From a virus, in IMG/VR virus record IMGVR_UViG_3300042558_003926, positions 225,652 through 289,651 of that record: 64,000 nucleotides of DNA. The stretch is one strand, 5' to 3'. A model generated the notes under the pieces. That model was not told the DNA's origin, searched no databases, and worked only from the letters and a program-made list of their open reading frames with translations. Shown piece after piece: positions 39,694-46,506 of the stretch (position 1 is its first letter; the number at the start of each line of letters is the position of its first letter). A program made the position numbers and the translations under genes.

Positions 39694-39712
39694 AGTATGG
39701 TGGTAACATACT
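39694..39712. repeat. AGTATG/CATACT intergenic inverted repeat
   Basis: AGTATGGTGGTAACATACT, perfect outer 6-bp arms; followed by CCGCACGCACG. Confidence 0.65.
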
Positions 39713-39750
39713 CCGCACGCACGTCCGTAATTAACATTAGACTGCTAATA

Positions 39751-39783
39751 ATTTTTTTATTCGTGCTAAAGGACTTATATTTG
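39751..39783 (+). promoter_or_regulatory. Early-type promoter
   Basis: TTTTTTTATTCGTG, 18 bases to TATATTTG (39776-39783); start at 39817. Confidence 0.8.
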
Positions 39784-39816
39784 CTATGTTTAACACTTTA
39801 ACTAAAGATAAACAAA

Positions 39817-40101
39817 ATGAATAGAGAAACTAGATTTGAATCCGGATTAATCGTTTACAAGGGAGACTGGGCTGGTTCACAATGGACTATCACAGGCAAC
39901 ATGAAGCGATCATTCACCATTAAGGAGTTTGAATCAGCTCATGACTTCGAGGACTTCATTAAAGAAAGGATCGATTGCCGAGGTATAGAGTTTGATAGTG
40001 AGTTCTGTCAATTCTTTGCCTACACCAAGACTCCTGAAAGAGCAATCAGGTTTGCCCGGGATATAGAGGCTTACTTCGCTAAGGTCCGAAGACTTCTATA
40101 A
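39817..40101 (+). CDS. Early hypothetical protein, 94 aa
   Basis: Contains WAGSQWTITGNMKRSFTIKE and a helical C-terminus with AIRFARDIEAYFAKVRRLL. No family recognised; the sequence is soluble and slightly basic. Confidence 0.7.
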   Translation: MNRETRFESGLIVYKGDWAGSQWTITGNMKRSFTIKEFESAHDFEDFIKERIDCRGIEFDSEFCQFFAYTKTPERAIRFARDIEAYFAKVRRLL

Positions 40102-40127
40102 ACAACGGTGAATCCAACTGGCAATCT

Positions 40128-40156
40128 AGCCCGACAAAATCGGGCTGGAATTTTTT
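40128..40156 (+). terminator. Intrinsic terminator
   Basis: AGCCCGA/TCGGGCT, then GGAATTTTTT. Confidence 0.8.
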
Positions 40157-40160
40157 GTGG

Positions 40161-40196
40161 TTTATTTTTTTTCCTGGACCCTAATGATTACTTTAG
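40161..40196 (+). promoter_or_regulatory. Early-type promoter
   Basis: TTTTTTTTCCTGGAC, then TACTTTAG (40189-40196); start at 40225. Confidence 0.8.
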
Positions 40197-40224
40197 CTTT
40201 ATAACCAATTAAAACCAAATAATT

Positions 40225-40563
40225 ATGTTCAATCAACTTTGTGTATGGCCAGGAGTTATCGTAGGATCTACTCCACAAGAACAAGAAGAGTTAGTAAAGT
40301 TCATGAAGAACGAAATGGGAGTTAGAGTTAAGTATCATACCGAGGTGCAAACTCTGCCTGATCTGAACCCATCGGGAAATCCTATTCCAGAGACCGGAGG
40401 TCGTAATGATCTTTTCTTCTTCGTCCACGATGAGGATGTTTCAAAGTTTGCAGTTCCAAGACTTCACTTAGGCATCCGATGGTGGGAGGATGTGATTGTG
40501 TACAACGACAACTCACACCTATACACTCAAGAGTTCATTCAAGCCAATCCTCCCAAATGGTAG
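40225..40563 (+). CDS. Early hypothetical protein, 112 aa
   Basis: Begins MFNQLCVWPGVIVG and contains GVRVKYHTEVQTLPD, GRNDLFFFVHDED and IRWWEDVIVYN. The LCVWPG start is one I recall from uncharacterised phage proteins. Complete cassette. Confidence 0.74.
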   Translation: MFNQLCVWPGVIVGSTPQEQEELVKFMKNEMGVRVKYHTEVQTLPDLNPSGNPIPETGGRNDLFFFVHDEDVSKFAVPRLHLGIRWWEDVIVYNDNSHLYTQEFIQANPPKW

Positions 40564-40584
40564 GATCTGGTCTCTGAATAATCT

Positions 40585-40616
40585 AAATCCTCAGTTTCCC
40601 CGCTGAGGATTTTTTG
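40585..40616 (+). terminator. Intrinsic terminator
   Basis: AAATCCTCAG/CTGAGGATTT then TTTG. Confidence 0.87.
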
Positions 40617-40644
40617 TGTGCGCTGAATTCGCAGCAGCTGGTAA

Positions 40645-40661
40645 CACCGTTGCCAACGGTG
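40645..40661. repeat. CACCGT dyad
   Basis: CACCGTTGCCAACGGTG, preceded by GCAGCTGG. Confidence 0.75.
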
Positions 40662-40702
40662 GATGGGCGGAGAGCTGGAGGGAACTTATTTTCCCCTGAA
40701 TC

Positions 40703-40733
40703 GGATTTTCCCCGTAATAGGATGTTACTTTTG
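40703..40733 (+). promoter_or_regulatory. Early-type promoter, weak upstream box
   Basis: GATTTTCCCCG (short T-run), then TACTTTTG (40726-40733); start at 40762. Confidence 0.65.
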
Positions 40734-40761
40734 AATTATACTTATACATAAAAAGAATTAA

Positions 40762-41178
40762 ATGACAACGGTATTCTTCTTACTCACAATCCTCTTCCTT
40801 CTATACGAGGTGTATGGGATAATCAACACTCGAAGCTTATACGAGTTTAAAAAGTCAGTTGCTGATAAGTCAAAGTTTAATTCCGAGGAGGATAGATCTG
40901 CAGGTTGTCTTTATCTATTCATTATACTACCATACTTCTTCTGGGGTGTCCTCGGTGTTGCCCTTAGCGATCAATGGATTTCTTTCGTTATACTCTTTGC
41001 AATCGGAATCGTTACTTCAATAATTTCTAATGGGCTTAAAAGAATAGGTCACCCCGACGGTGTGGTCAAGATGCTCTGGCTAAAGATAGATGCTTTAGCT
41101 TCTGCAATCATGTTGGTTGATATCTTCATGGTTCACTTCAGAGGCGATGTGTACACTTCAATTCTGGTTTTGTTTTAG
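40762..41178 (+). CDS. Polytopic membrane protein, 138 aa
   Basis: About four hydrophobic segments: VFFLLTILFLLYEVYGII, YLFIILPYFFWGVLGVAL, ISFVILFAIGIVTSII and ALASAIMLVDIFMV. A soluble loop with Lys/Asp/Glu lies between the first two. No transporter motif is recognised. Early inner-membrane protein. Confidence 0.73.
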   Translation: MTTVFFLLTILFLLYEVYGIINTRSLYEFKKSVADKSKFNSEEDRSAGCLYLFIILPYFFWGVLGVALSDQWISFVILFAIGIVTSIISNGLKRIGHPDGVVKMLWLKIDALASAIMLVDIFMVHFRGDVYTSILVLF

Positions 41179-41198
41179 GTTTGGTTTTTTAAATTGGT

Positions 41199-41232
41199 AA
41201 ATCTGGGTCAGCATACGTCCCAGATTTTTTTG
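41199..41232 (+). terminator. Intrinsic terminator
   Basis: AAATCTGGG/CCCAGATTT then TTTTG. Confidence 0.86.
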
Positions 41233-41298
41233 TGGGAAAAGCTTGGATGTCCATGCAGAACACCGTTGGTAAACTTTTTTCAATTTTATCCCGGGTTA

Positions 41299-41331
41299 AT
41301 TTTTTTTCCCGGTTAAGATCCCTTACTTTTA
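41299..41331 (+). promoter_or_regulatory. Early-type promoter with inverted flank
   Basis: CCCGGG-TTAATTTTTTTT-CCCGG, then TACTTTTA (41324-41331); start at 41359. Confidence 0.83.
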
Positions 41332-41358
41332 TATCATAACCAATTAAAACAAAACAAA

Positions 41359-41502
41359 ATGAAAACAGCAGGAAAAATCGCAACAGTTACTTTGCAAGTT
41401 TGGTCAGCAGCATTAGCTTTAACTTTAGTAGTAGCAATCGTATTTGCAATCGTTCAGGTTGTGACAGGCAACTACCACGGTACTGCATCTAGAGAATTCT
41501 AA
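41359..41502 (+). CDS. Single-span membrane peptide, 47 aa
   Basis: MKTAGKIATVTLQVWSAALA followed by LTLVVAIVFAIVQVV, one hydrophobic helix and a short polar tail GNYHGTASREF. Own early promoter and terminator. Confidence 0.7.
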   Translation: MKTAGKIATVTLQVWSAALALTLVVAIVFAIVQVVTGNYHGTASREF

Positions 41503-41532
41503 AGCAAAAACATTTTCTTGAATCAATCTGAG

Positions 41533-41558
41533 AGCCTGGTCCACACCAGGCTTTTTTG
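41533..41558 (+). terminator. Intrinsic terminator
   Basis: AGCCTGGT-CCAC-ACCAGGCT then TTTTTG. Confidence 0.9.
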
Positions 41559-41575
41559 TGTCCATAGGTTTCCCA

Positions 41576-41620
41576 TAGGTTTTCAGAGGTTTTCAGAGGT
41601 TTTCAGAGGTTTTCAGATGT
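41576..41620. repeat. 10-base tandem repeat
   Basis: Four units of TTTCAGAGGT from 41581 (last one TTTCAGATGT), preceded by a related CCATAGGT. It sits between a terminator and the CACCGT dyad. Confidence 0.8.
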
Positions 41621-41632
41621 TACAGCTGGATT

Positions 41633-41649
41633 CACCGTCGGCAACGGTG
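41633..41649. repeat. CACCGT dyad
   Basis: CACCGTCGGCAACGGTG. Confidence 0.7.
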
Positions 41650-41656
41650 TTACCAG

Positions 41657-41920
41657 TTATAGCATAGGATTCGATGTTGCAGAATCAGGAACTCTGATGA
41701 TGATTGAATCTCCAAATCGGTCAACACCAAATCCAGTTGGAGATAGATTTCTGTAATAATCTAGGTAATAATCTGTACGATCAAAGCCCTCGGTGTTCTC
41801 ACTCTCTCTTACGCAATTAGGAACTATACGTCCATTCTTTTTCTTAGTACCAATCTGCTTGTATCCTTTCCAACAAGGATTGGCTTTTTCTTTTAGAAAA
41901 TCTGAATAAGTTAGAATCAT
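41657..41920 (-). CDS. Leader-bearing small protein with PCWKGY motif, 87 aa
   Basis: Leader MILTYSDFLKEKANPCWKGY: the short leader runs directly into NPCWKGYKQIGTKKKNGR with a later PNCV, a motif I recall from head- or protease-associated proteins of T4-like phages. The two cysteines may pair or bind metal. A late box lies three bases upstream of the start. Cleavage would fall around FLKE. Confidence 0.75.
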   Translation of the reverse strand: MILTYSDFLKEKANPCWKGYKQIGTKKKNGRIVPNCVRESENTEGFDRTDYYLDYYRNLSPTGFGVDRFGDSIIIRVPDSATSNPML

Positions 41921-41923
41921 GCT

Positions 41924-41932
41924 CTATATATT
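41924..41932 (-). promoter_or_regulatory. Late-type promoter box
   Basis: Minus-strand AATATATAG, three bases before the ATG at 41920. Confidence 0.6.
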
Positions 41933-41960
41933 TACCCCGGCCGAAAATAATCACGGGTTA

Positions 41961-41993
41961 ATTTTTTTTCCCGGGCTAGATGGATTATATTTA
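41961..41993 (+). promoter_or_regulatory. Early-type promoter with inverted flank
   Basis: CGGG-TTAATTTTTTTT-CCCGGGC, then TATATTTA (41986-41993); start at 42021. Confidence 0.85.
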
Positions 41994-42020
41994 CTTCATA
42001 ACCAATTAAAACAAAAAACC

Positions 42021-42197
42021 ATGAAAACATTAGCTTTCAGAATCAATCTAGTTATTGCAACACTTTGCATGTTAGTATCAGCAGCAGGTTTCTTTGGAGC
42101 AATCCTAACCGGTCATCTGTTTCAAGGAGTCTTTTTTGGATTTCTCACGGTGATTGCCATAGGCATACTTAAACTCACTATAGAAGAATCCGCATAA
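42021..42197 (+). CDS. Small membrane protein, 58 aa
   Basis: Two hydrophobic segments (LVIATLCMLVSAAGFFGAIL and GVFFGFLTVIAIGILKL) around a short loop. Start set by the promoter leader; a longer in-frame version would begin upstream of the promoter. Terminator follows. Confidence 0.72.
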   Translation: MKTLAFRINLVIATLCMLVSAAGFFGAILTGHLFQGVFFGFLTVIAIGILKLTIEESA

Positions 42198-42228
42198 AAA
42201 ATTAGGTTAGGTTGGTTAAGTGAGTAAG

Positions 42229-42256
42229 AAGTCCCGGAGCAATCTGGGACTTTTTT
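42229..42256 (+). terminator. Intrinsic terminator
   Basis: AAGTCCC/GGGACTT then TTTTG. Confidence 0.83.
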
Positions 42257-42298
42257 GTGGTGTGTGGATATGCAGCATCCGATCAGATCTGCACATTC

Positions 42299-42315
42299 AC
42301 CTCGGTCAACGGTGA
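42299..42315. repeat. CACCGT dyad, diverged
   Basis: CACCTCGGTCAACGGTG. Confidence 0.5.
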
Positions 42316-42319
42316 AAGG

Positions 42320-42532
42320 ATGTTGAATCTTGTAGAGTTATATACAATAAAAAGAGAAGCTATGAGAAAGAAAGGATTAAAACTCAGAAACTCATGGGGC
42401 AGAGGTTTGCAATGGGACAAACTTCACATTTACCTCAGAGTTGGCCCGTTGGTACTATTCCAACTAGACACTGACTGGTCAAACCGCCGGTTTACATTAG
42501 CTGTACTGAACTTTAAGATCACTAATAAGTAG
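42320..42532 (+). CDS. Small basic protein, 70 aa (start uncertain)
   Basis: The core MRKKGLKLRNSWGRGLQWDK followed by LHIYLRVGPLVLFQLDTDW is basic and beta-rich. ATG 42320 or ATG 42362 could be the start; the second would give 56 residues and an A-rich leader. No early promoter is recognisable, unusual for this region; only the diverged dyad lies upstream. No family recognised. Confidence 0.55.
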   Translation: MLNLVELYTIKREAMRKKGLKLRNSWGRGLQWDKLHIYLRVGPLVLFQLDTDWSNRRFTLAVLNFKITNK

Positions 42533-42551
42533 AGATATGGTTTAGTAAGAG

Positions 42552-42577
42552 AAAGCTCCTTATGGAGCTTTTTTTGT
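42552..42577 (+). terminator. Intrinsic terminator
   Basis: AAAGCTCC-TTAT-GGAGCTTT then TTTTTG. Confidence 0.9.
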
Positions 42578-42600
42578 CCGAGGTGTTTCCCATTTAAAAT

Positions 42601-42610
42601 GATATATATA
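42601..42610 (+). promoter_or_regulatory. Late-type promoter box
   Basis: GATATATATA, 18 bases before the start at 42629. Confidence 0.55.
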
Positions 42611-42628
42611 AAAAAATAAAAAACTCAC

Positions 42629-42910
42629 ATGAACGCGAACATTCTTGAATTTGATGATTTCTCTAATGAATCGATTATGCCTAGACCTGATGGAAGAAAA
42701 GTACCTGCACCACACTTTCCGCTAACACCCGAGGAGAAAGTGGTGATAGATGATTTTAAGGCAGAAGTTGAAAGAGCTCTTGTACAGGAGATTGTTAGGC
42801 CAAACTTTGGAGCCAACAAATACAGTTCTAGACCTAAGACACTAAAAGAGCTGATTGAAGATTTACAATCAGTAATAACAGATTTTGCTCCGAAAGCTAA
42901 ATCAAGATAA
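42629..42910 (+). CDS. Leader-bearing small protein, 93 aa
   Basis: Starts MNANILEFDDFSNESIMPRP: an acidic leader with FSNES as the likely cleavage region. The rest is a helical basic/acidic protein (VIDDFKAEVERALVQEIVRP). Own late box; a terminator that merges with the next early promoter follows. Confidence 0.75.
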   Translation: MNANILEFDDFSNESIMPRPDGRKVPAPHFPLTPEEKVVIDDFKAEVERALVQEIVRPNFGANKYSSRPKTLKELIEDLQSVITDFAPKAKSR

Positions 42911-42937
42911 TCACATTGCAGCACATGCATTACACCG

Positions 42938-42970
42938 AGGGCTAGAAAAAATCTAGTCCTTTATTTTTTT
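42938..42970 (+). terminator. Terminator overlapping the next promoter
   Basis: AGGGCTAGA/TCTAGTCCT, then TTATTTTTTTT, the last part of which is the T-run of the promoter at 42963-42995. Confidence 0.65.
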
Positions 42971-42995
42971 TCCTGGACATGAATACTTATATTTA
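42963..42995 (+). promoter_or_regulatory. Early-type promoter
   Basis: TTTTTTTTCCTGGAC, then TATATTTA (42988-42995); start at 43021. Confidence 0.83.
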
Positions 42996-43020
42996 CTTAT
43001 AACCAATTAAACAAATCATT

Positions 43021-43119
43021 ATGTCAAAGCAAACAAAAAAGGGAAAGAAATCAATTAAATCTGCAAACATTCAGGCTCAGGAATGGGATAACGATTCTTG
43101 GGCAACTCAGAGAGGATAA
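43021..43119 (+). CDS. Basic early peptide, 32 aa
   Basis: Encodes MSKQTKKGKKSIKSANIQAQ and a Trp/Asp-containing end EWDNDSWATQRG. Consensus promoter upstream and a terminator 30 bases after the stop. A longer overlapping frame at 43098-43394 is rejected. Confidence 0.68.
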   Translation: MSKQTKKGKKSIKSANIQAQEWDNDSWATQRG

Positions 43120-43148
43120 GTTTGGAGTCAGATCCCAAGCAGGCGAAG

Positions 43149-43175
43149 AACCGGGGTAGTGCCCGGTTTTTTTTG
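43149..43175 (+). terminator. Intrinsic terminator
   Basis: AACCGGG/CCCGGTT then TTTTTTG; ends the early region. Confidence 0.87.
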
Positions 43176-43772
43176 TGGACCAGGTTTTCCTATGGGAAGA
43201 ATAGATTCAACACCGCTGGCCGAGGTGAATTGAGGGAGGCATCCAAGGGTCCCAAAAGGACCCCAGATGGGATCCAGATAGGACCAGGAGAGCTCATGAG
43301 ATTCACCCCGGCCAATTCATCCACGGTGAAAAAGAAGATAGCTATGGGAATCCAGGAAATCTTCTTCTTTCACATCCCGGGGTGTTACTCATAAGCAAGC
43401 ATAAAAACTTTAAGCTTGCTTCTTGTCTTCTTAGATGTACCCGCGGTGAAACTCTTATAGTTCTGCGAAAAGCTATGCTTTCTGCTTTCTCTAAAAAAAG
43501 GCCCCCTTGCCCATATGGTGGAGGGGGGTAAAATTAGGGTCCTCTCTATAGGGTACTAGGCCCCCTCGTATACAGGGCCTTTTTAGGGGGTGGGGAAGGC
43601 TAAGGGGAAGGGTCCCTTATTTAGGGGTCCCCAGAAAGAGTCTAATTAGGGGTCCCTCAGCAGGGTCCATTTGAGGGGGCCTCGTATACAGGGAGAAGCA
43701 GCCCGTGCAAAACGCTGAGGACCGAGTTCTATTAAATGAGCTTCCATGACAACAAGCTCCATCCAGTCAACC
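43176..43772. other. GC-rich non-coding island
   Basis: About 600 bases with no credible gene. It has a dyad variant CACCGCTGGCCGAGGTG (43211-43227), two copies of CCTCGTATACAGGG (43564-43577, 43680-43693) and two of TTAGGGGTCCC (43621-43631, 43646-43656), within a G-run-rich stretch. It separates the early region from a late cluster. Confidence 0.65.
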
Positions 43773-43781
43773 GATATATAG
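43773..43781 (+). promoter_or_regulatory. Late-type promoter box
   Basis: GATATATAG, three bases before the ATG at 43785. Confidence 0.65.
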
Positions 43782-43784
43782 CAC

Positions 43785-44414
43785 ATGAAACACATAAAAG
43801 GATTTGGATTGTTTGAAGCAGTTATCATGCCATCCAAGATAGAAGATGATGCTCCTGTGAATTCTTTTGAATCAGCGGTAGAGTTCGGTCGGAGAAATGG
43901 ATTTGAAGTTGTTGACTATGACGAGTTCTATAACTCTCTAGGAGAAGCAGATAAGAGAACTGCACCACCAAGAAGAGGCACGCCTTTCTTTGCTCTCTTC
44001 CATCCCATCAGAAAAATCCCTATGTTTGTTCTTGCTGATCCGAATGCTACAAGGATCATTCCCAACTTCAAAGAGATCATGCTAGATATCATCGGTCATG
44101 AGATGGTACACTCGGAGCAATTAAGAAGAAGAGGAGGTATAGAATTTGCTCTTCCAGATCCTTTAGATAAAAAAGCTTACTTCTCCAACAAGGAGGAGAT
44201 CATGGCATTCTCGTTCACTATCGCCAATGATCTAGCTAAAACACAAAGCAATCCAGAGGAGGCCATGAAAGAATTGGATAGGGTAACTCCATTCTCGCCA
44301 AGAGGTCCACAGTATAAGATGGTCTGGGATTCTATTAGAAGAAACTGTGACGAAAAGACAATCAGAAAATACCGTAAGTACATCTACATGTATTTGACCA
44401 AAATGCTGAACTAG
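43785..44414 (+). CDS. Leader-bearing zinc metalloprotease-like protein, 209 aa
   Basis: Leader MKHIKGFGLFEAVIMPSKIE. Residues 101-112 read DIIGHEMVHSEQ, with the HExxH zinc motif at 105-109; the third ligand may be Glu137 or Glu138 in SNKEEIMAF, about 28 residues later as in gluzincin-type enzymes. The C-terminal 60 residues are basic and helical. If cleaved from its leader and injected, it would be a host-directed protease; alternatively it could process virion proteins. Activity is inferred. Confidence 0.75.
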   Translation: MKHIKGFGLFEAVIMPSKIEDDAPVNSFESAVEFGRRNGFEVVDYDEFYNSLGEADKRTAPPRRGTPFFALFHPIRKIPMFVLADPNATRIIPNFKEIMLDIIGHEMVHSEQLRRRGGIEFALPDPLDKKAYFSNKEEIMAFSFTIANDLAKTQSNPEEAMKELDRVTPFSPRGPQYKMVWDSIRRNCDEKTIRKYRKYIYMYLTKMLN

Positions 44415-44425
44415 AGAAGAAAGAA

Positions 44426-44434
44426 AATATATAC
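44426..44434 (+). promoter_or_regulatory. Late-type promoter box
   Basis: AATATATAC, a few bases before the ATG at 44439. Confidence 0.5.
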
Positions 44435-44438
44435 ATTC

Positions 44439-45992
44439 ATGGAAAGGATAAAACTATTTGAAGCATTCGAGGGAAGATCTCCAGAGATTAGATCTTATCT
44501 GAATATGTTCGGTTCTCTAAGCGAGAACATAGCAGCTGCAAAGTCATTCATGCAGAGGGAGTACGCAAAGAAAAAGAAAATAGATCCCAAGGATCTAACT
44601 CCGGAAGAAAGAGAGCAGGCTTTAGATAATAGAGGCTACAAGGAGATACTGAAGCTCATTGGGGACAAGCACGGATACGCATCTGCATTTGTCAAGTTTC
44701 ACTTTGAGCAGGGTGTGCCTATTAATCTTCCGGGTAGAGCAGATGGGGATGGAGAGATTAGAGATCTCGCCTCTCTATTCAATCTGATGATCACCAAGAA
44801 ACACGTGGTGTCCAGAATACCTATGAATATCGATCAGTATGCTGCATCCGATGAGATAAACGGGGTTAGTGGATTTGAGGCTCTAACTGATGCTATCAGA
44901 ACCATAGAGAGAGCCGATGGTGCTAAATGGTTTACGGATAGACTACCTAAGAAATCAAGAGATGGCTTCAGAAGCATGTCCCCCGAGGACAAGAACAGGG
45001 TGATCAATGCAGCTTATGCTCTAGAGGATCTCGGAAAGGAGGTCACCGAGAGATTGCTTTCCAAGATTAAAGCCATGGATTCTTGGACTATAGATCAGGT
45101 GATGGATTACACCAACAACTACCTCTCTGGATACAGTAATCTTGAGATGAAGAAGAAAATGGACGAGATAGCAGAGCTAGAACCAGGTGCTGGTGTACTC
45201 TACTTTGATGACAAGTATCTAGCTATTACGGTTAGAACAGATAAGGCTCAAAGAGCTCTTTGCTCCATAGCTAACTGGTGCATTAACCGTGGATCCTTTA
45301 ACAACTATGCAGGAGAAGGAAGCCGAGGAAAGGGAATCCAGGTCAACATCTTCGATTACACCAAAGATCCCACAGATCCATATTTCCTAACAGGCACAAC
45401 AATCAGCAATGACGGTAGAGTTACTGACTCTCACGACATCAACGACAGAAGCATCAAAAAAGGTACAGAACCAGGAGTTCATTTTAAAGGTCTAGGTTAT
45501 CCTCAGGACATGGTGGATGATCTAGTAAAAGGTATTCCCATAGAGATAGCAACCAAGAAGATTCTAGATTCTTTAGGTACAGCCAATGCACTGGAGATGA
45601 TTAAGAACCTTATCCAATTAAGAAAGGGATTGATCGCTGGAAGAGTGTCTGATGACATCTGGGGAAAAGCACTTCAGATCTCTTCGGATATAATCAAGGA
45701 AGATTCAGATATAAAGGTAAGCACTATAATACAGCGTTTCAAAGAAAGCGGTATTGTAACCGAGAATGGTCTCGTGGTCTTTAAAGCTCTGGCTGGTGAC
45801 GCCTACACAAGAGAGGATGCTAAAGCCATTATCGAGATGAGCGAGAGAAACTTTAACAATATGGTGTACCTTTTAGAGCTTTATGATGAAGGACTCATAT
45901 CTAATAAAAGTAGTGACATCAATCAAGATGCCATTAGAGAAACCATTAAAAACAAAGACGAAGTGCTAGCTAAGCTGAAAGAGGAGCTATAG
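44439..45992 (+). CDS. Large leader-bearing protein, 517 aa
   Basis: Leader MERIKLFEAFEGRSPEI, then a long helical region to about residue 230. A globular segment at 250-360 contains ALCSIANWCINRGSFNNYAG and an IFDYTKDPTDPYFLTGTTIS strand pair; the W-C-I-N and later SHDIND motifs recall uncharacterised T4-like and cyanophage proteins. The C-terminal third is helical. It directly follows the metalloprotease gene. One of the largest leader proteins; function unknown. Confidence 0.78.
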   Translation: MERIKLFEAFEGRSPEIRSYLNMFGSLSENIAAAKSFMQREYAKKKKIDPKDLTPEEREQALDNRGYKEILKLIGDKHGYASAFVKFHFEQGVPINLPGRADGDGEIRDLASLFNLMITKKHVVSRIPMNIDQYAASDEINGVSGFEALTDAIRTIERADGAKWFTDRLPKKSRDGFRSMSPEDKNRVINAAYALEDLGKEVTERLLSKIKAMDSWTIDQVMDYTNNYLSGYSNLEMKKKMDEIAELEPGAGVLYFDDKYLAITVRTDKAQRALCSIANWCINRGSFNNYAGEGSRGKGIQVNIFDYTKDPTDPYFLTGTTISNDGRVTDSHDINDRSIKKGTEPGVHFKGLGYPQDMVDDLVKGIPIEIATKKILDSLGTANALEMIKNLIQLRKGLIAGRVSDDIWGKALQISSDIIKEDSDIKVSTIIQRFKESGIVTENGLVVFKALAGDAYTREDAKAIIEMSERNFNNMVYLLELYDEGLISNKSSDINQDAIRETIKNKDEVLAKLKEEL

Positions 45993-46042
45993 AATCTCAG
46001 AAACTTTTCGTCGTTTGAGTGTATAAAGGTTAAACCCTGTTC

Positions 46043-46249
46043 ATGACAAAGTCCCGTATTAGATTTCATAGATTCTTCACCTTCATGTTGATGTTAATCA
46101 TGCTCATCATCCTGGTAGACACACTGCCTCAGATGATCATGTATGGCATCGCAGGTTGGCAACTAGGGGCCTGGGGCAATCTTCTGTATGCTCGGCTAAT
46201 GGAGATAACAGTGGATCCCTATGATGAGTCTAAGGGAGTGGATGAGTAG
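46043..46249 (+). CDS. Small membrane protein, 68 aa
   Basis: A basic N-terminus (MTKSRIRFHRFF) followed by FMLMLIMLIILVDTLPQMIM and a more polar C-terminus ending ESKGVDE. One clear membrane helix, perhaps a second around GIAGWQLGAW. No family recognised. Confidence 0.66.
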   Translation: MTKSRIRFHRFFTFMLMLIMLIILVDTLPQMIMYGIAGWQLGAWGNLLYARLMEITVDPYDESKGVDE

Positions 46250-46300
46250 GATCGGATTATGTTCCGTCTCTCGTGATACATAAGATAAAATAGATAAGCT

Positions 46301-46504
46301 ATGACAGATTCAAATTCAAATCCAGGTAATCCTTTCTCTTTCATGGTGACTTTGCTTTTTGCTTTGATCGCTTATGTCAGCATCATGTTAATGTCTTCTT
46401 GTAAGTCTTCCAAGACACACTGTGATGCCTATGGAGATCTTAAGAGACAGCATGATGCGTATCACGGTAAAGAAGTGACTGTGGTTAAAGAAGTAACCAA
46501 ATAG
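46301..46504 (+). CDS. Small membrane or lipoprotein-like protein, 67 aa
   Basis: A hydrophobic segment FMVTLLFALIAYVSIMLMSSC ends in a possible lipobox (LMSSC), followed by KSSKTHCDAYGDLKRQHDAY. The THCDAYG motif recurs in tiny membrane proteins of Bacteroidota and their phages. Whether the cysteine is lipidated is open because the hydrophobic segment is not at the very N-terminus. Confidence 0.66.
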   Translation: MTDSNSNPGNPFSFMVTLLFALIAYVSIMLMSSCKSSKTHCDAYGDLKRQHDAYHGKEVTVVKEVTK

Positions 46505-46506
46505 GC

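Noticed and set aside
41919-42020. N-terminal extension of the membrane protein at 42021
   Set aside because: It would begin upstream of the promoter at 41961-41993.
43098-43394. Open frame of 98 codons
   Set aside because: It overlaps the well-supported 43021-43119 gene and its terminator and enters the GC-rich island.
43646-43837. Minus-strand open frame of 63 codons
   Set aside because: It lies in the GC-rich island and antisense to a clear leader gene; no promoter box.
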